Source: Turnera subulata (taxonomy: Eukaryota; Streptophyta; Magnoliopsida; Malpighiales; Passifloraceae). From it: a stretch of 64,000 bases of DNA. The notes under the pieces are model-generated. The model made no database searches, had not been told where the DNA came from, and was given only the letters and a program-made list of their open reading frames with translations. The stretch is taken from positions 114,436-178,435 of the forward strand of contig JAKUCV010003088.1 in assembly GCA_028386065.3 (NCBI GenBank). Direction: 5' to 3'. The position numbers were made by a program, and so were the translations under genes. Below, piece after piece: positions 54,989 through 64,000 of this stretch. The first letter of the stretch is position 1, and the number at the start of each line of letters is the position of its first letter.

Positions 54989-56791
54989 TACTGATTCCAC
55001 CAAATCAGATCAGCACACGCCCTGCCAAATTCAAAGTCTCATGCTTCTTTCTCATTCATGGCAGACCAACACTGATGACGAAAACCAAGTAGATTATCAA
55101 GAATTCTGGTTGTTTACTTCCATAAAGGAGATCGGAGAGTTTCTGGAAGAAATTTTCTGGTAACAGGGAATCTGGGGTTATAACCACATTGGTAAACTTA
55201 AAACTTTTTTCTTCATCATTATGAAGGCCAAGTAGCTTAATTAGGCTGGAGATGACCTTACTACTAGAGGAACCAAAAACAGGAAACAAGAGTCAGCTGA
55301 AAATGTAAGTGAGGACCAAAGAACCATAGTTTACATGTCTAAACATTCAACCATATAGAGTCTCCATCTACTCTACAAGCATACCAAAAGGAAAACCTCA
55401 CCAGAAAGTTAACTGAGAAAACCTGGGAAACTGGATTGAGTCCAATAGACTCGATCATTCAAGTCTAAGGCAAACGCTGCTTGTTGATTGTCCTCTTAGC
55501 AAGTCTCCTCTTGATGTCTTGGCATTTTCCAGACAACAACTTTAAGGTACATAATGCATCTTCTGCAAATAGAAAAACTACTGTGCTTAATGAAATGTCA
55601 AAATGCTTCATAGTAACGAATGAGTAAGACTCATTAAATTAGAATATTGACTCATCGAAAAAAGAGTACCTATAGAGTTCAGATTACCGTCAATCTTGCT
55701 CAAGTTACAACTAGAACTGGTGCAACCCTTTTGCAAGTCTGAATATCAGTGGACAACTCAAGCAACTTCACCGAGAAGTTGGAAGGTAATTTGCCTTCTG
55801 TAATAGTTCAGTCTTCTGCAATGTCCATCATCTATGCATTCCTCAAACAAAGTTCTCCATAATAGAGATGCCGAGGAAGAACTTTAAAGAAAACAAGCTT
55901 CTTTCGAATGTCATCGCCAATCAGCACAAACCAAAGAATTGTCGTGTAAACATCCAAACATTTCTATATCACGCTCAGGCTCAAGTCCAAAGAAAAAAAA
56001 TGAAGTTTAGGGACATGATTAGAGAAGCCTGTTTGGTTTGGAAAGAACAGCAACGAACACCTTTAGATTCTAGTTTTTTAATACTTCCAAGGATGAGGAA
56101 CAATCATAAGATTCCATATAAATACCTTCCAGCATTAGATTCAGTAGAAATTTGCTAAAACGTAAAAATGATTGTTTTTAATCAGGCACCAAATTTCCAA
56201 TTTCTGTTGGGAGTTCTTTTAAGATCTTCCTGCAACTGATCCCAAAATTTGATGTCTGGTAGCACCATATCCACATATTATAGGAAACTTCACCATAACT
56301 AACTTCGAATATGTATTAGTAGCAGAAACTGAGATTATGCCGACAAAAAAGTTATAGCACATGAAGTTCCAGATAGAGTAATATCCACAGAAAGAACATA
56401 ACCATCATTCTAAACAATACGATTTATTTCATTGATAGCTCGGTACACCACATGGTCAAAGGAAAACAAAATTAGCTATGAACTGAAGAATGGCGAAAAT
56501 TTCATAACACAAGCTCTAACCTCTAACCTGTATCAAATTTTATGCTTTACTGTATAAACATGTTTCCCTTCAAAAACTATCGCTGCTGGCCTTCATAGGC
56601 AACCTGCCATCTTGTACTAAATTCCCACAGCTTCTACAATTGATTCTCTTAGTCGGTGCCGGCTGTTGATGAAGCTCCACCACAAGTGTACAGCAAAATT
56701 GAAATGAATAGTTGATCCATGACTTAGTGACCAATCAATTGAAGGAGATCTGGACTTGCATTTCTACTATAGCTAACTTCCCAACAAGTAT
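54989..56791. other. Intergenic interval and 3' flank of the ADA1-like gene
   Basis: Two modest frames (55056-55289 minus; 55868-56158 plus) have no features I recognise and are not called. The last few hundred bp before 56792 probably include the 3' UTR of the minus-strand ADA1-like gene. Confidence 0.45.
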
Positions 56792-57868
56792 TTATGACTC
56801 TCCAAAAGCACGCAAAGATATTTTCTCAAGTTGTGTAGTCCAGTCTTGTCCAAGTATTTGAGGATTTGACTCCATTGCAACACGAAAATCCAGCATTGAT
56901 GTGTAAACAGATTCCTGCTGTCTTTGCAAGTATCTCCCGGGTACCATGCCATTCAGGCTCGGGTTGAATTGACCTTTTGCCCCTTTCAAGTGGTCTTTCC
57001 CACGCCTGGAGCTCGATAAACCCATGCAGGGCTCTATCAACCTCTTCAAATATGCATCCAGGCTGTTATTCAACAGGTTAATGCAATCAACTGACATACT
57101 AATACCCTCTTCCCCCAACCTTTGCTCCAAGCGACTTCTTAATGATCTCGTATCTGGCAGCTCACCACTGTTCAGACAGGTCTCTCGAAGGTGATTACTA
57201 CATATAGAAACATTTGAAAGTGCTTTACGAGCTCCACCCAAATTCATGGAAATACCAAAAGGAGCTGTAACCGGGCTTCTACTCTGAACACCTGGGCTTC
57301 CAGCCATCTGCTCAACTTCTTCCCCTTCTTCCACCGAAGCAACTTCTACCGGAGGTCTACTGCCCAAAGAAAGCAATTCTGTGGCACTTTGTTGTTCTTG
57401 TGCCCTAGAATTCATTTCTTCGCACACCATGCTTTGTGGCTTTCCAAGAGGCCCCAAAGGGCTAGGACGATCCTTAAATTTGCGATCTCTACTAACAGGA
57501 GATCTTCCCTTGCGTGGTGAAGAAGGAAAGGCATCCCCGTAAAGCGACTGAAGGCAATTTCTCTGATAGCCATTTCGAGTTTTAACAGCAAGGTTTCTTG
57601 CGCCATTTTTGGCAACTTTCGGCGGGGGAACTTTAGCAAGGCAAGCATTTTTTACAATTGATCTGATAAATCGATTGTGAAGAGGAACATTCTCCCTACC
57701 AATAATCCTAACACAGAGCTTATCAAATTCACACTTGGAAATCTTGAGACTAAAAAATCTTCTAAGCTGTTCAAAGTATTTATCTGCTCTTTGATGCCCA
57801 ATCTTTTTAACAATGAGACCTTTGAACTCTAAAGTATCAATTCGAGTAAATGCCTGGTCAGACAACAT
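56792..57868 (-). CDS. SAGA complex subunit ADA1 (Tad1/Hfi1)-like protein
   Basis: The single coding exon starts at ATG 57868 (MLSDQAFTRIDTLEFK) and ends at TAA 56794-56792, giving 358 residues. Five further in-frame codons upstream would need a TTG start, so the ATG is preferred. The SAGA-Tad1 domain is visible at the N-terminus: LKGLIVKKIG-like helix, RADKYFEQLRRFF, KCEFDKLCVRIIGRENVPLH and RFIRSIVKNA. The middle is Ser/Pro-rich and basic. The C-terminal histone-fold-like part has LRSRLEQRLGEEGISMSVDC and LNNSLDAYLKRLIEPC. By family it is a structural subunit of the SAGA histone acetyltransferase coactivator in the nucleus. A 5' UTR intron donor (CTTTG/GTACGT) lies at 58401/58400. Confidence 0.92.
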   Translation of the reverse strand: MLSDQAFTRIDTLEFKGLIVKKIGHQRADKYFEQLRRFFSLKISKCEFDKLCVRIIGRENVPLHNRFIRSIVKNACLAKVPPPKVAKNGARNLAVKTRNGYQRNCLQSLYGDAFPSSPRKGRSPVSRDRKFKDRPSPLGPLGKPQSMVCEEMNSRAQEQQSATELLSLGSRPPVEVASVEEGEEVEQMAGSPGVQSRSPVTAPFGISMNLGGARKALSNVSICSNHLRETCLNSGELPDTRSLRSRLEQRLGEEGISMSVDCINLLNNSLDAYLKRLIEPCMGLSSSRRGKDHLKGAKGQFNPSLNGMVPGRYLQRQQESVYTSMLDFRVAMESNPQILGQDWTTQLEKISLRAFGES

Positions 57869-59990
57869 TGTGCTCACCCTCAAAAACTACTTATGTACAC
57901 AAACTCAAACCTTCACAAAACTTTGGAACTCTCAAGACCAAACCCAGAATAAATACTTCCTCAGAATGCCAAAACCTGAAACCCTAGTTCCCAAAAGCAC
58001 TGTTTACATCTGCAGAGTAACCAGACAAGCTAGATCAAAATTCACAATAAGAAAAGAGAGCATATTTCTCTAATTAGAATGAAACACAAAAAAAAAAAAA
58101 AAGCCCATGTACAATACCAACTCAGTCAAAAACATTGACTTGGTATATTCAATACAAAATATCAGTAAAGAGCAGAAAAAAATCGAAAGAGAACATGAAA
58201 CAATAACAAAAAGAAGCAAAATCAGTGCAAATTCAGCAATTGCGGAAGCAGAAAGTACCGAAAACGGGAACCCACCGAATTAATGAGAGTTGAGAAGTGA
58301 GATTCACCAAATCGACTAAAACCCTTATGTGATACTAAAGGGAATCGAAAAACCCAACAAGTGAATTGAGGAATTAAAGACGCTAGAGTGAGATACGTAC
58401 CAAAGAGGAAATAGGGTTTCTTTTTTTGTGCGCGCTTTTTTTTTTTTCTGGGTACAGTGCAAGGTTTTTCCTTGGCTGATCGAAAGCGTTGCCGTTGTTT
58501 GACTGTTTATTGTTGTTTGGACAAACAGGGCCTTTTACATCTAAATGGGCTTATTGGATCCTTTTTCGGCTTAGGACACAAACGAAAAACACACGTGCAG
58601 TTTCTAAGACCCTGTTTGCTTGCTGTTTTTTCTACTTTGGCGGACTGACTTTGTAGTTTGTACTTAGACTAGATGACTTATTTTGTCTTGTAAGGAAGAG
58701 AAACAAAGTCAACCAACGAACGGAAGACAAAATGAAGTTTTTGTAATTTCATTGTAGAAAATGCGGCCTAATAATCATCTAAATCTGTCTTCCATCAAAA
58801 AAAAAAAAATTATCTAAATCTGTCATGATTCATAAGCATACCGGTTCATTTTTTTTTTGTTATTTTTTCTGAACTAGTAATAATAAATAATAAGGGTTAA
58901 GTAATAGAAATTGATGTCTCAAAAAAAATCTTATGTTGTGATTTCTTTGATCCTTTTTTGTTGAACACTTTCCTTTTTGGCATGAAAATTATGTTTATCT
59001 TGTCCTAAAAAGTTATGAATTATACGCGTAACATTCTTTTTTTTAAGACAAAAATCTTAAAAGTTATGGCACGCTTATTGTTTTCAAAATATATTTAAAT
59101 AAAGAGTTTGATATATCATTTCTCAAAAAAAAAAAAGAGTTGGACATATCAATAGTTGTTGGTTAGTGTTCCCCAAGTAAAATTTTGACTTCAAATCCTA
59201 CATCAGTGCTACTCCGTCAACAATGTCTGACGCTGTATTAATTAACTCCATAAATTGGGACTAGATATGAGGAGTGGAATAAAAAAAAAAAAAGCATTGA
59301 TATTCTCTTTTTTTTTAACATTTTTGTTTTTTGAAACTCTAATAGAGCTTGCTTAACAATGTTTATTTGATCAATTCCAAGTCTATAAACCATATGACCA
59401 ATCGTTATATTTACCCCCTTGATCTATCTAAAGTGGGAGATGCACGACAATCATGTTTAGGAAGACCCGAAAACTTGGCGGGCAAAGTAATTGATGACAT
59501 TTGCCATTTTATCTAAAAAATTAGTTTTAGAATAAGGTTTGTCAATTTTCAGAAATTTATTTATTTTTGAAGATTGCACATTTCTGGCTATCACAATGAC
59601 TTGGTTGAATTCCAAAATATCCTTGAAAGGAATATCGTTTTATGAATTCGTAGAGCAAGCAATAGAAGTCCAATGGAAATCTATTTTGATACTTCTCAAA
59701 TCTGAAATTTGGTTTGTGATGCTGCCATTTTTTTTATAAAAAAAAAAACTATTCCTAGTTGCTTTTCTCAAAAGCAAACAAGTTTGAAGTAACTTGGAAT
59801 CAGTAAACAAGTTTGGAGTCAGTAACTTGGACAGACACGTTCTCAATCATTACAGAACCATCCATGACTTGGAGCACTCAGCTGGAATAAGAGAATACAA
59901 GGCACAAGGATCTTTGTATTTCTATAAATCTGGTCCTACTAAACATAAAATTTTAAAACGATTTACAGCAATAAAATACAAAAGGGCTGT
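57869..59990. other. ADA1-like 5' UTR with intron, then intergenic DNA
   Basis: 57869-58440 is the leader of the ADA1-like gene, including a 5' UTR intron that starts at 58400 on the minus strand. Its acceptor was not fixed. 58440-59990 is AT-rich and shows no gene. The part nearest 59990 is the 3' flank of the transporter. Confidence 0.5.
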
Positions 59991-61730
59991 CTACTCTAAC
60001 TTCTGTACTCTTTCCACCAACAGTTCATAGTGTTCATCTTCCATTTTTGCAGGTGGCAGCAGACTCACTGAAGCCTCATCCGCAACTTCTTGATGCAATT
60101 CTGACACAACCAGGTTGTCTTCCGTACCTTCATTAGTAGAAGTCGCTGCTGGTTGTTCCGTATCATATTTGGTCCATTTCCTGTCCCTTGCATGAACCAA
60201 AGCAGGGTATAACAAGAAACCTAAAAGAATAACGCCACCACTAACCAAGAATGTCTGAACAGAAGCCAAGCACATAACCAGAACAAGCAAAATTGCAGGG
60301 GGCAGGCAAAGCAATGTCACACCAAATGTTTGCAAGGGAACTTTGTAAGGCCTATGAAGTTCCGGCTTCTTGATTCTCAATCTTATAAAAGCTGCAAACT
60401 CGAGAAGCATTCCTATTGCATACAAGAAGTTGAGAAATTCCAGAATTTCTTGAAAAGTCATCCACGACAGGAAGATTACCCCAGTAGCAGAGCACAATAT
60501 ACTGATGGTGGGTGTCCCATACTTCGACCTACAAAATTGGAAAACATAGATTTCATGTCTCTACGCACATAATGTCACTCTTACTAGATTCGTCCAACTT
60601 CATCCTGTGTACAAAATCATTTTAATTAGAAAAATCAAGATGCAGTATTTTAAAGCTTGGGGTTTTTCCAGATGTACCATTGAACCCAAAGTGACCAGGG
60701 TAATTTTGAGTACAAGTGATTATGGCAATCAGTAACTAATACCAGGAAAAGGGACTGACCTTGAAGCAAATATAGAAGGGAGCATTCCCATCTCACTCAT
60801 GCCAAGAAGTTGATAAGCATCGCCACTCATTTCTGCTTCAAATAATCCAAGGTTAGACATAGCAGCGGCTGCTTGAATCCACCATTTGAGCCAAACCCCT
60901 CCTATCAACAACCCTACCTCTGCAAAGTACCCATCGGTCCACTTGCTAGAGGATAACTCCAAAGCCCCAGTGCCGGCAAGGAGTGGAATCAAGTACGAAG
61001 TAACCACCAAAAGTACTGCCCCAAAGAGTGCCTTTGGAAATGTCTTACTGGGGTTCGTGACCTCCCCTGCAAGAGTACTTGCCTTATCCCAGTAATTCAG
61101 ATTCCAAAACATGCTATTGAAGTATCCCCTCCATTCTACCTTCTTAAAATCTACAACTAGCCACTGCTTAGGCCTAAGTCGAGGAATTGAAAGAATAGAC
61201 ATCACAATAAAAGGGCACAGGGAGAAAACAGCAAGGGAAACTGCTGCAAATCCAACAATATGTAGCCCCCTGTAATTCAAATATGTCAGAGATACAGTAA
61301 TACCTAAAAGAGCTGGAATCCGAGCAACTAAACCATTGAAAATGGGAAGCGAATGCTTCAGGTAATCGAGAAACAATACAGGGTAAAGAGCATTGTCCAT
61401 AACACCACTAAACCACTTCCACCAGCCTTCTTGGAAGCCCCAGAAGGGACCAAAAGCTGAAGAAATCCAAACAACATATCCACCATTCTCCGGGAAGCTT
61501 GTAGCTAGCTCCGCTGTGACCAGAGCTTCTGGTACACTCCAAATCAAAGGGAATATCAAGAAACCAAGCAAAGACAATAGAGGGCCGCCTCCAGCTCGCA
61601 CTGAATCCTCTACACCAAAAGGACCCCCAGACACCTCATAGAATATTAAAGCGATAAGAGGGAAAAGTGTTACTTTTGGACTTGTTCTTGCTGTGTTTAT
61701 CTCATCGCCGGGCATTCCCTCTTCACCCAT
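59991..61730 (-). CDS. Polyamine/amino-acid transporter (PUT/LAT, APC superfamily)
   Basis: There are two exons: 61730-60760 and 60528-59991, with a GT-AG intron that splits an Arg codon, giving 502 residues. About 12 hydrophobic segments are evident. Conserved family blocks include [14 protein letters not shown] in the first helix, [40 protein letters not shown] and [15 protein letters not shown]. The C-terminal tail is hydrophilic and acidic ([10 protein letters not shown]). The closest Arabidopsis family is the L-type amino acid/polyamine transporters, At3g19553-like by impression. It is expected in the plasma membrane or an endomembrane, importing polyamines or paraquat-like cations. No disruption is seen. 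Confidence 0.93.
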
Positions 61731-63040
61731 CCACAGACAGGATCTTGAGAGATTGCAAGTTTGACTCTTTGAGCAATTGGAAAGGACTGGGTTGTGCCTG
61801 AAATCAGATCTGCGTTAGAGTTGTGAAGTAGCTTTTGCAAAGTGGTTAACGAAGAGATAAGATTTGGATTAATTCAAGAAACTATACCTGATGTAATGGG
61901 AATCAATTCCACGGAAAGCAACAGGCAGATCTTTATTGACAAACAAACGATTATGTTAATTCCGTGTAAGAATCGGTGTGGAATGATAGAATCGAGAATC
62001 AATACTGTAGTTTTGTCTTTTCCGGACGTTTATTTTCCTGCTTCTTCTCTCTTACAGGAAATACTAAGAAGAGTTGAAATTTTGGAGGTATACTTTTCCG
62101 CATTAGCAGACGTGGGTTCACTTGTTTGCTTCTGAAAAGAAAAGGAAAGACGTACTGTAGAATAAAGTACAGTTCAGCTGAATCTTTCAGCGTGGCAGCA
62201 GATTCTCTTATTCAAGATATAAAATTTTTCATATATTTCTGTCACAAAACAACAAATGTGTCAGGTCAGTTATTTGCCTTCATTTAAAGAGCTTTTAAAG
62301 AATGAAATCCACACGGACCATACTGAATTAAATTAAGCAATTCATTTTTTTGATCGGTATTAAGCAATTCATTACTACTTAATCTAACATTATTTAATTA
62401 ATAAAATAGACAAATCAAATCAGTGAAGAAGCCTCTCTGACAACATTCAAGTGCAGGACACGTGGGTGGTGTGAGTAGATTACCTTACTCGAGCTCCCAA
62501 TATGTGGGCGGCAACAACTTCATTATTCAATAACTTGCTCCTTACACAACGTCTTTTGCCCATAAACTCAGAAGTCAAATCATTCAAATTAGAGGGACCT
62601 GTGATTTTTTTTTTAAAAAAAACAATTCATATCTATCAAGTTGCAGCTGATGGGCACAACCTACCACCTATCTCCCAGTTTTATGGTAAAAAAGCCGAGT
62701 ATTATTCTCAGTCAATTAGTAGTAAAGTGAAGTCGGCTTTGTAACCACCCAATCGGGATTTCTTTTAATAATGCAAGAAGTTATTTTTCAATTGCTTGCC
62801 TGTCAGTTTGTGATAATTGGGGTGTTGGTGCCCTTATTGATAGAAGCGGATCAGCTGGTCAGTGGTCACTCTCATCCAAGCTGGGTTTTCCCTCGTCAGT
62901 AAATGGTGTATGTCTGGATTTTATTTTTTTCTTCCTAAGCTGGCCTACATATCCCTTATAACTACTGTAGCTAAGTGCAGCAGCATTCTGTCGAGTTTAA
63001 CTCTAACACTTTATGCTTTAAATATCTTGAAAAATTATTA
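61731..63040. other. Transporter 5' flank and intergenic DNA
   Basis: The first few hundred bp are the 5' leader or promoter of the minus-strand transporter. No other gene is recognised. Confidence 0.45.
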
Positions 63041-63422
63041 GACAATCAAGAATAATAATCAGGAATAGCAAGACATACTTGAATCCATGATGAACATTCT
63101 TGAATATTGACCGAAGAAGATTGGGAGCTTCCAAGATTTGATTCCAACGCCTTGTATGTTTTTCTGTGATGGGGCAGAGAAAACTGACGTAGGAATAATC
63201 TTGGGGACCACAACCCTATATTATATCTTTTATATACTAGATCAATTAGGATTCTCATAAAACTCTAATTACTAGTATTAGGTTTCTACATATAAAAGCT
63301 CATATCACCATAGATGTCTCCAGAGCTCAAAATAGATCACTTAATAGCCTTATAAAATTAGACAATCTTTAATATAATTATAATTAATAATATAAGCCCA
63401 TATATATTAAATAATTCCAACA
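63041..63422 (-). mobile_element. Copia-type LTR, partial (minus strand)
   Basis: On the minus strand the sequence AGTGGGAGATTGTTGGAATT is the typical polypurine tract plus 3' LTR start of plant Ty1/copia elements. The LTR proper begins TGTTGGAATT at 63422. A TATATAAAAG promoter-like word lies at about 63230 within it. The 3' end of the LTR was not identified, so the left limit is approximate. Confidence 0.6.
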
Positions 63423-63804
63423 ATCTCCCACTTGGGCTATATTATTCTTGAGACAATTATATTCTAAAGTGTGCACAAAAGTGACTGCCTTTCTTGAAAC
63501 ATCTCCTTAAATAATCTGGTCCATCTACTACATTAGCAAGAGATCAAAGCGGCCTTCGTTACATTTTATGCGTAACTGGACCCATCAATGGTCACCATAC
63601 TAACATATTCAATGACATAGATCAAGTATGGATGTGTAGCATGGAAATTACATGTAATGTGATCATACATGCCTATCTCCAACTAGTCCTCAAACCTTAT
63701 GAGATCAAACATAATAATGTGTTCAGAGAATAAACAAACCAAATGTATTTTATTCTGCAAAAAAATACTAAGTGCGTCTGAAATGAGAACAACAAAATAC
63801 AAAC
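63423..63804 (-). mobile_element. Copia internal 3' region remnant
   Basis: This sequence lies upstream of the polypurine tract on the minus strand and presumably belongs to the same copia element. No pol or RNase H codons are recognisable, so only non-coding 3' sequence or decayed coding DNA is left. Confidence 0.4.
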
Positions 63805-64000
63805 TGTAACGCCCCGGTTTTCCGTTTTTAGATTTATAAAGGAAATTCGGATTTCGGTAATGGAAATTAAATTAAACTATTTCCATTGGATTCATTAATT
63901 ATGAGTGGTAACACGTTGCTTTCGAGTTCCGTCGGGCCTAAAACGCGTTTCGGGACGAAACACGACATTTAGCGTAGTTTTAGTTAAAACTACGTCGTTT
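63805..64000. mobile_element. Gypsy-type LTR terminus (partial, runs off the window)
   Basis: TGTAACGCCCCGGTTTTCC starts at 63805. TGTAACGCCC is a standard outer end of plant Ty3/gypsy (Tekay/Del-like) LTRs. Because these LTRs have inverted-repeat termini, the strand is not certain; plus is the simpler reading. It cuts off the copia remnant, so it inserted later. Confidence 0.6.

Noticed and set aside
55056..55289. 77-codon minus-strand frame (KVISSLIKLLGLHNDEEKS)
   Set aside because: It looks faintly protein-like but no family is recognised, no exon context could be built, and it is too short to call.
55868..56158. 96-codon plus-strand frame
   Set aside because: No recognisable domain, and it sits in AT-rich intergenic DNA.

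Overview
The window is nuclear DNA of a flowering plant, most likely a eudicot. Its genes are spliced with GT-AG introns and resemble Arabidopsis families. The intergenic space is AT-rich and crowded with nested transposable elements: L1-type LINEs, a Mutator-like element, an Ac-type hAT, gypsy and copia LTRs, MITEs and an endogenous pararetrovirus. The species cannot be fixed from sequence alone. One assembly gap (830 N) lies at 18003-18832.

Layout. 1-1072 is the right end of a gypsy-type LTR. 2104-8105 is a full-length but decayed L1-type LINE with a 15-bp target-site duplication (TSD). 8705-9985 (-) is a two-exon LEA-like stress gene. 10870-13714 holds a LINE tail, a diverged direct repeat and a probable PIF/Harbinger MITE. 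13884-16495 is an inverted copy of 43966-46850 carrying a PPR pseudogene. 17240-21743 is a Mutator-like element (9-bp TSD, about 190-bp terminal inverted repeats) with a gypsy solo-LTR-like insertion inside it (5-bp TSD).

The gene-rich middle contains a prolyl 4-hydroxylase (22029-25723), a plant coiled-coil protein with eight copies of a short charged motif and a GC-AG intron (27223-30654), and a small At2g23090-like zinc-finger protein (31775-33192). A second LINE (33527-40811) follows. Its RNase H frame is split by an apparently intact Ac-type hAT transposon (36600-40660, 8-bp TSD). After a Stowaway MITE come an LRR-only secreted protein (41633-43759) and an intact PPR gene (44864-46351, -), the relative of the upstream pseudogene.

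The right third has an Mpv17/PMP22 membrane protein (49703-51873) and a rearranged endogenous badnavirus-like pararetrovirus (about 53348-54956). The virus-derived block ends exactly where a 5' fragment of U2 snRNA begins. Then come a SAGA-subunit ADA1-like gene (56792-57868, -), a polyamine/amino-acid transporter (59991-61730, -), a copia LTR with polypurine tract, and a gypsy LTR terminus running off the window.

The host genes do not form a pathway; they are independent single-copy-looking plant genes. The distinctive content is the mobile-element stratigraphy, where several insertions can be ordered in time by nesting and TSDs. I found no CRISPR array, rRNA or convincing tRNA gene.
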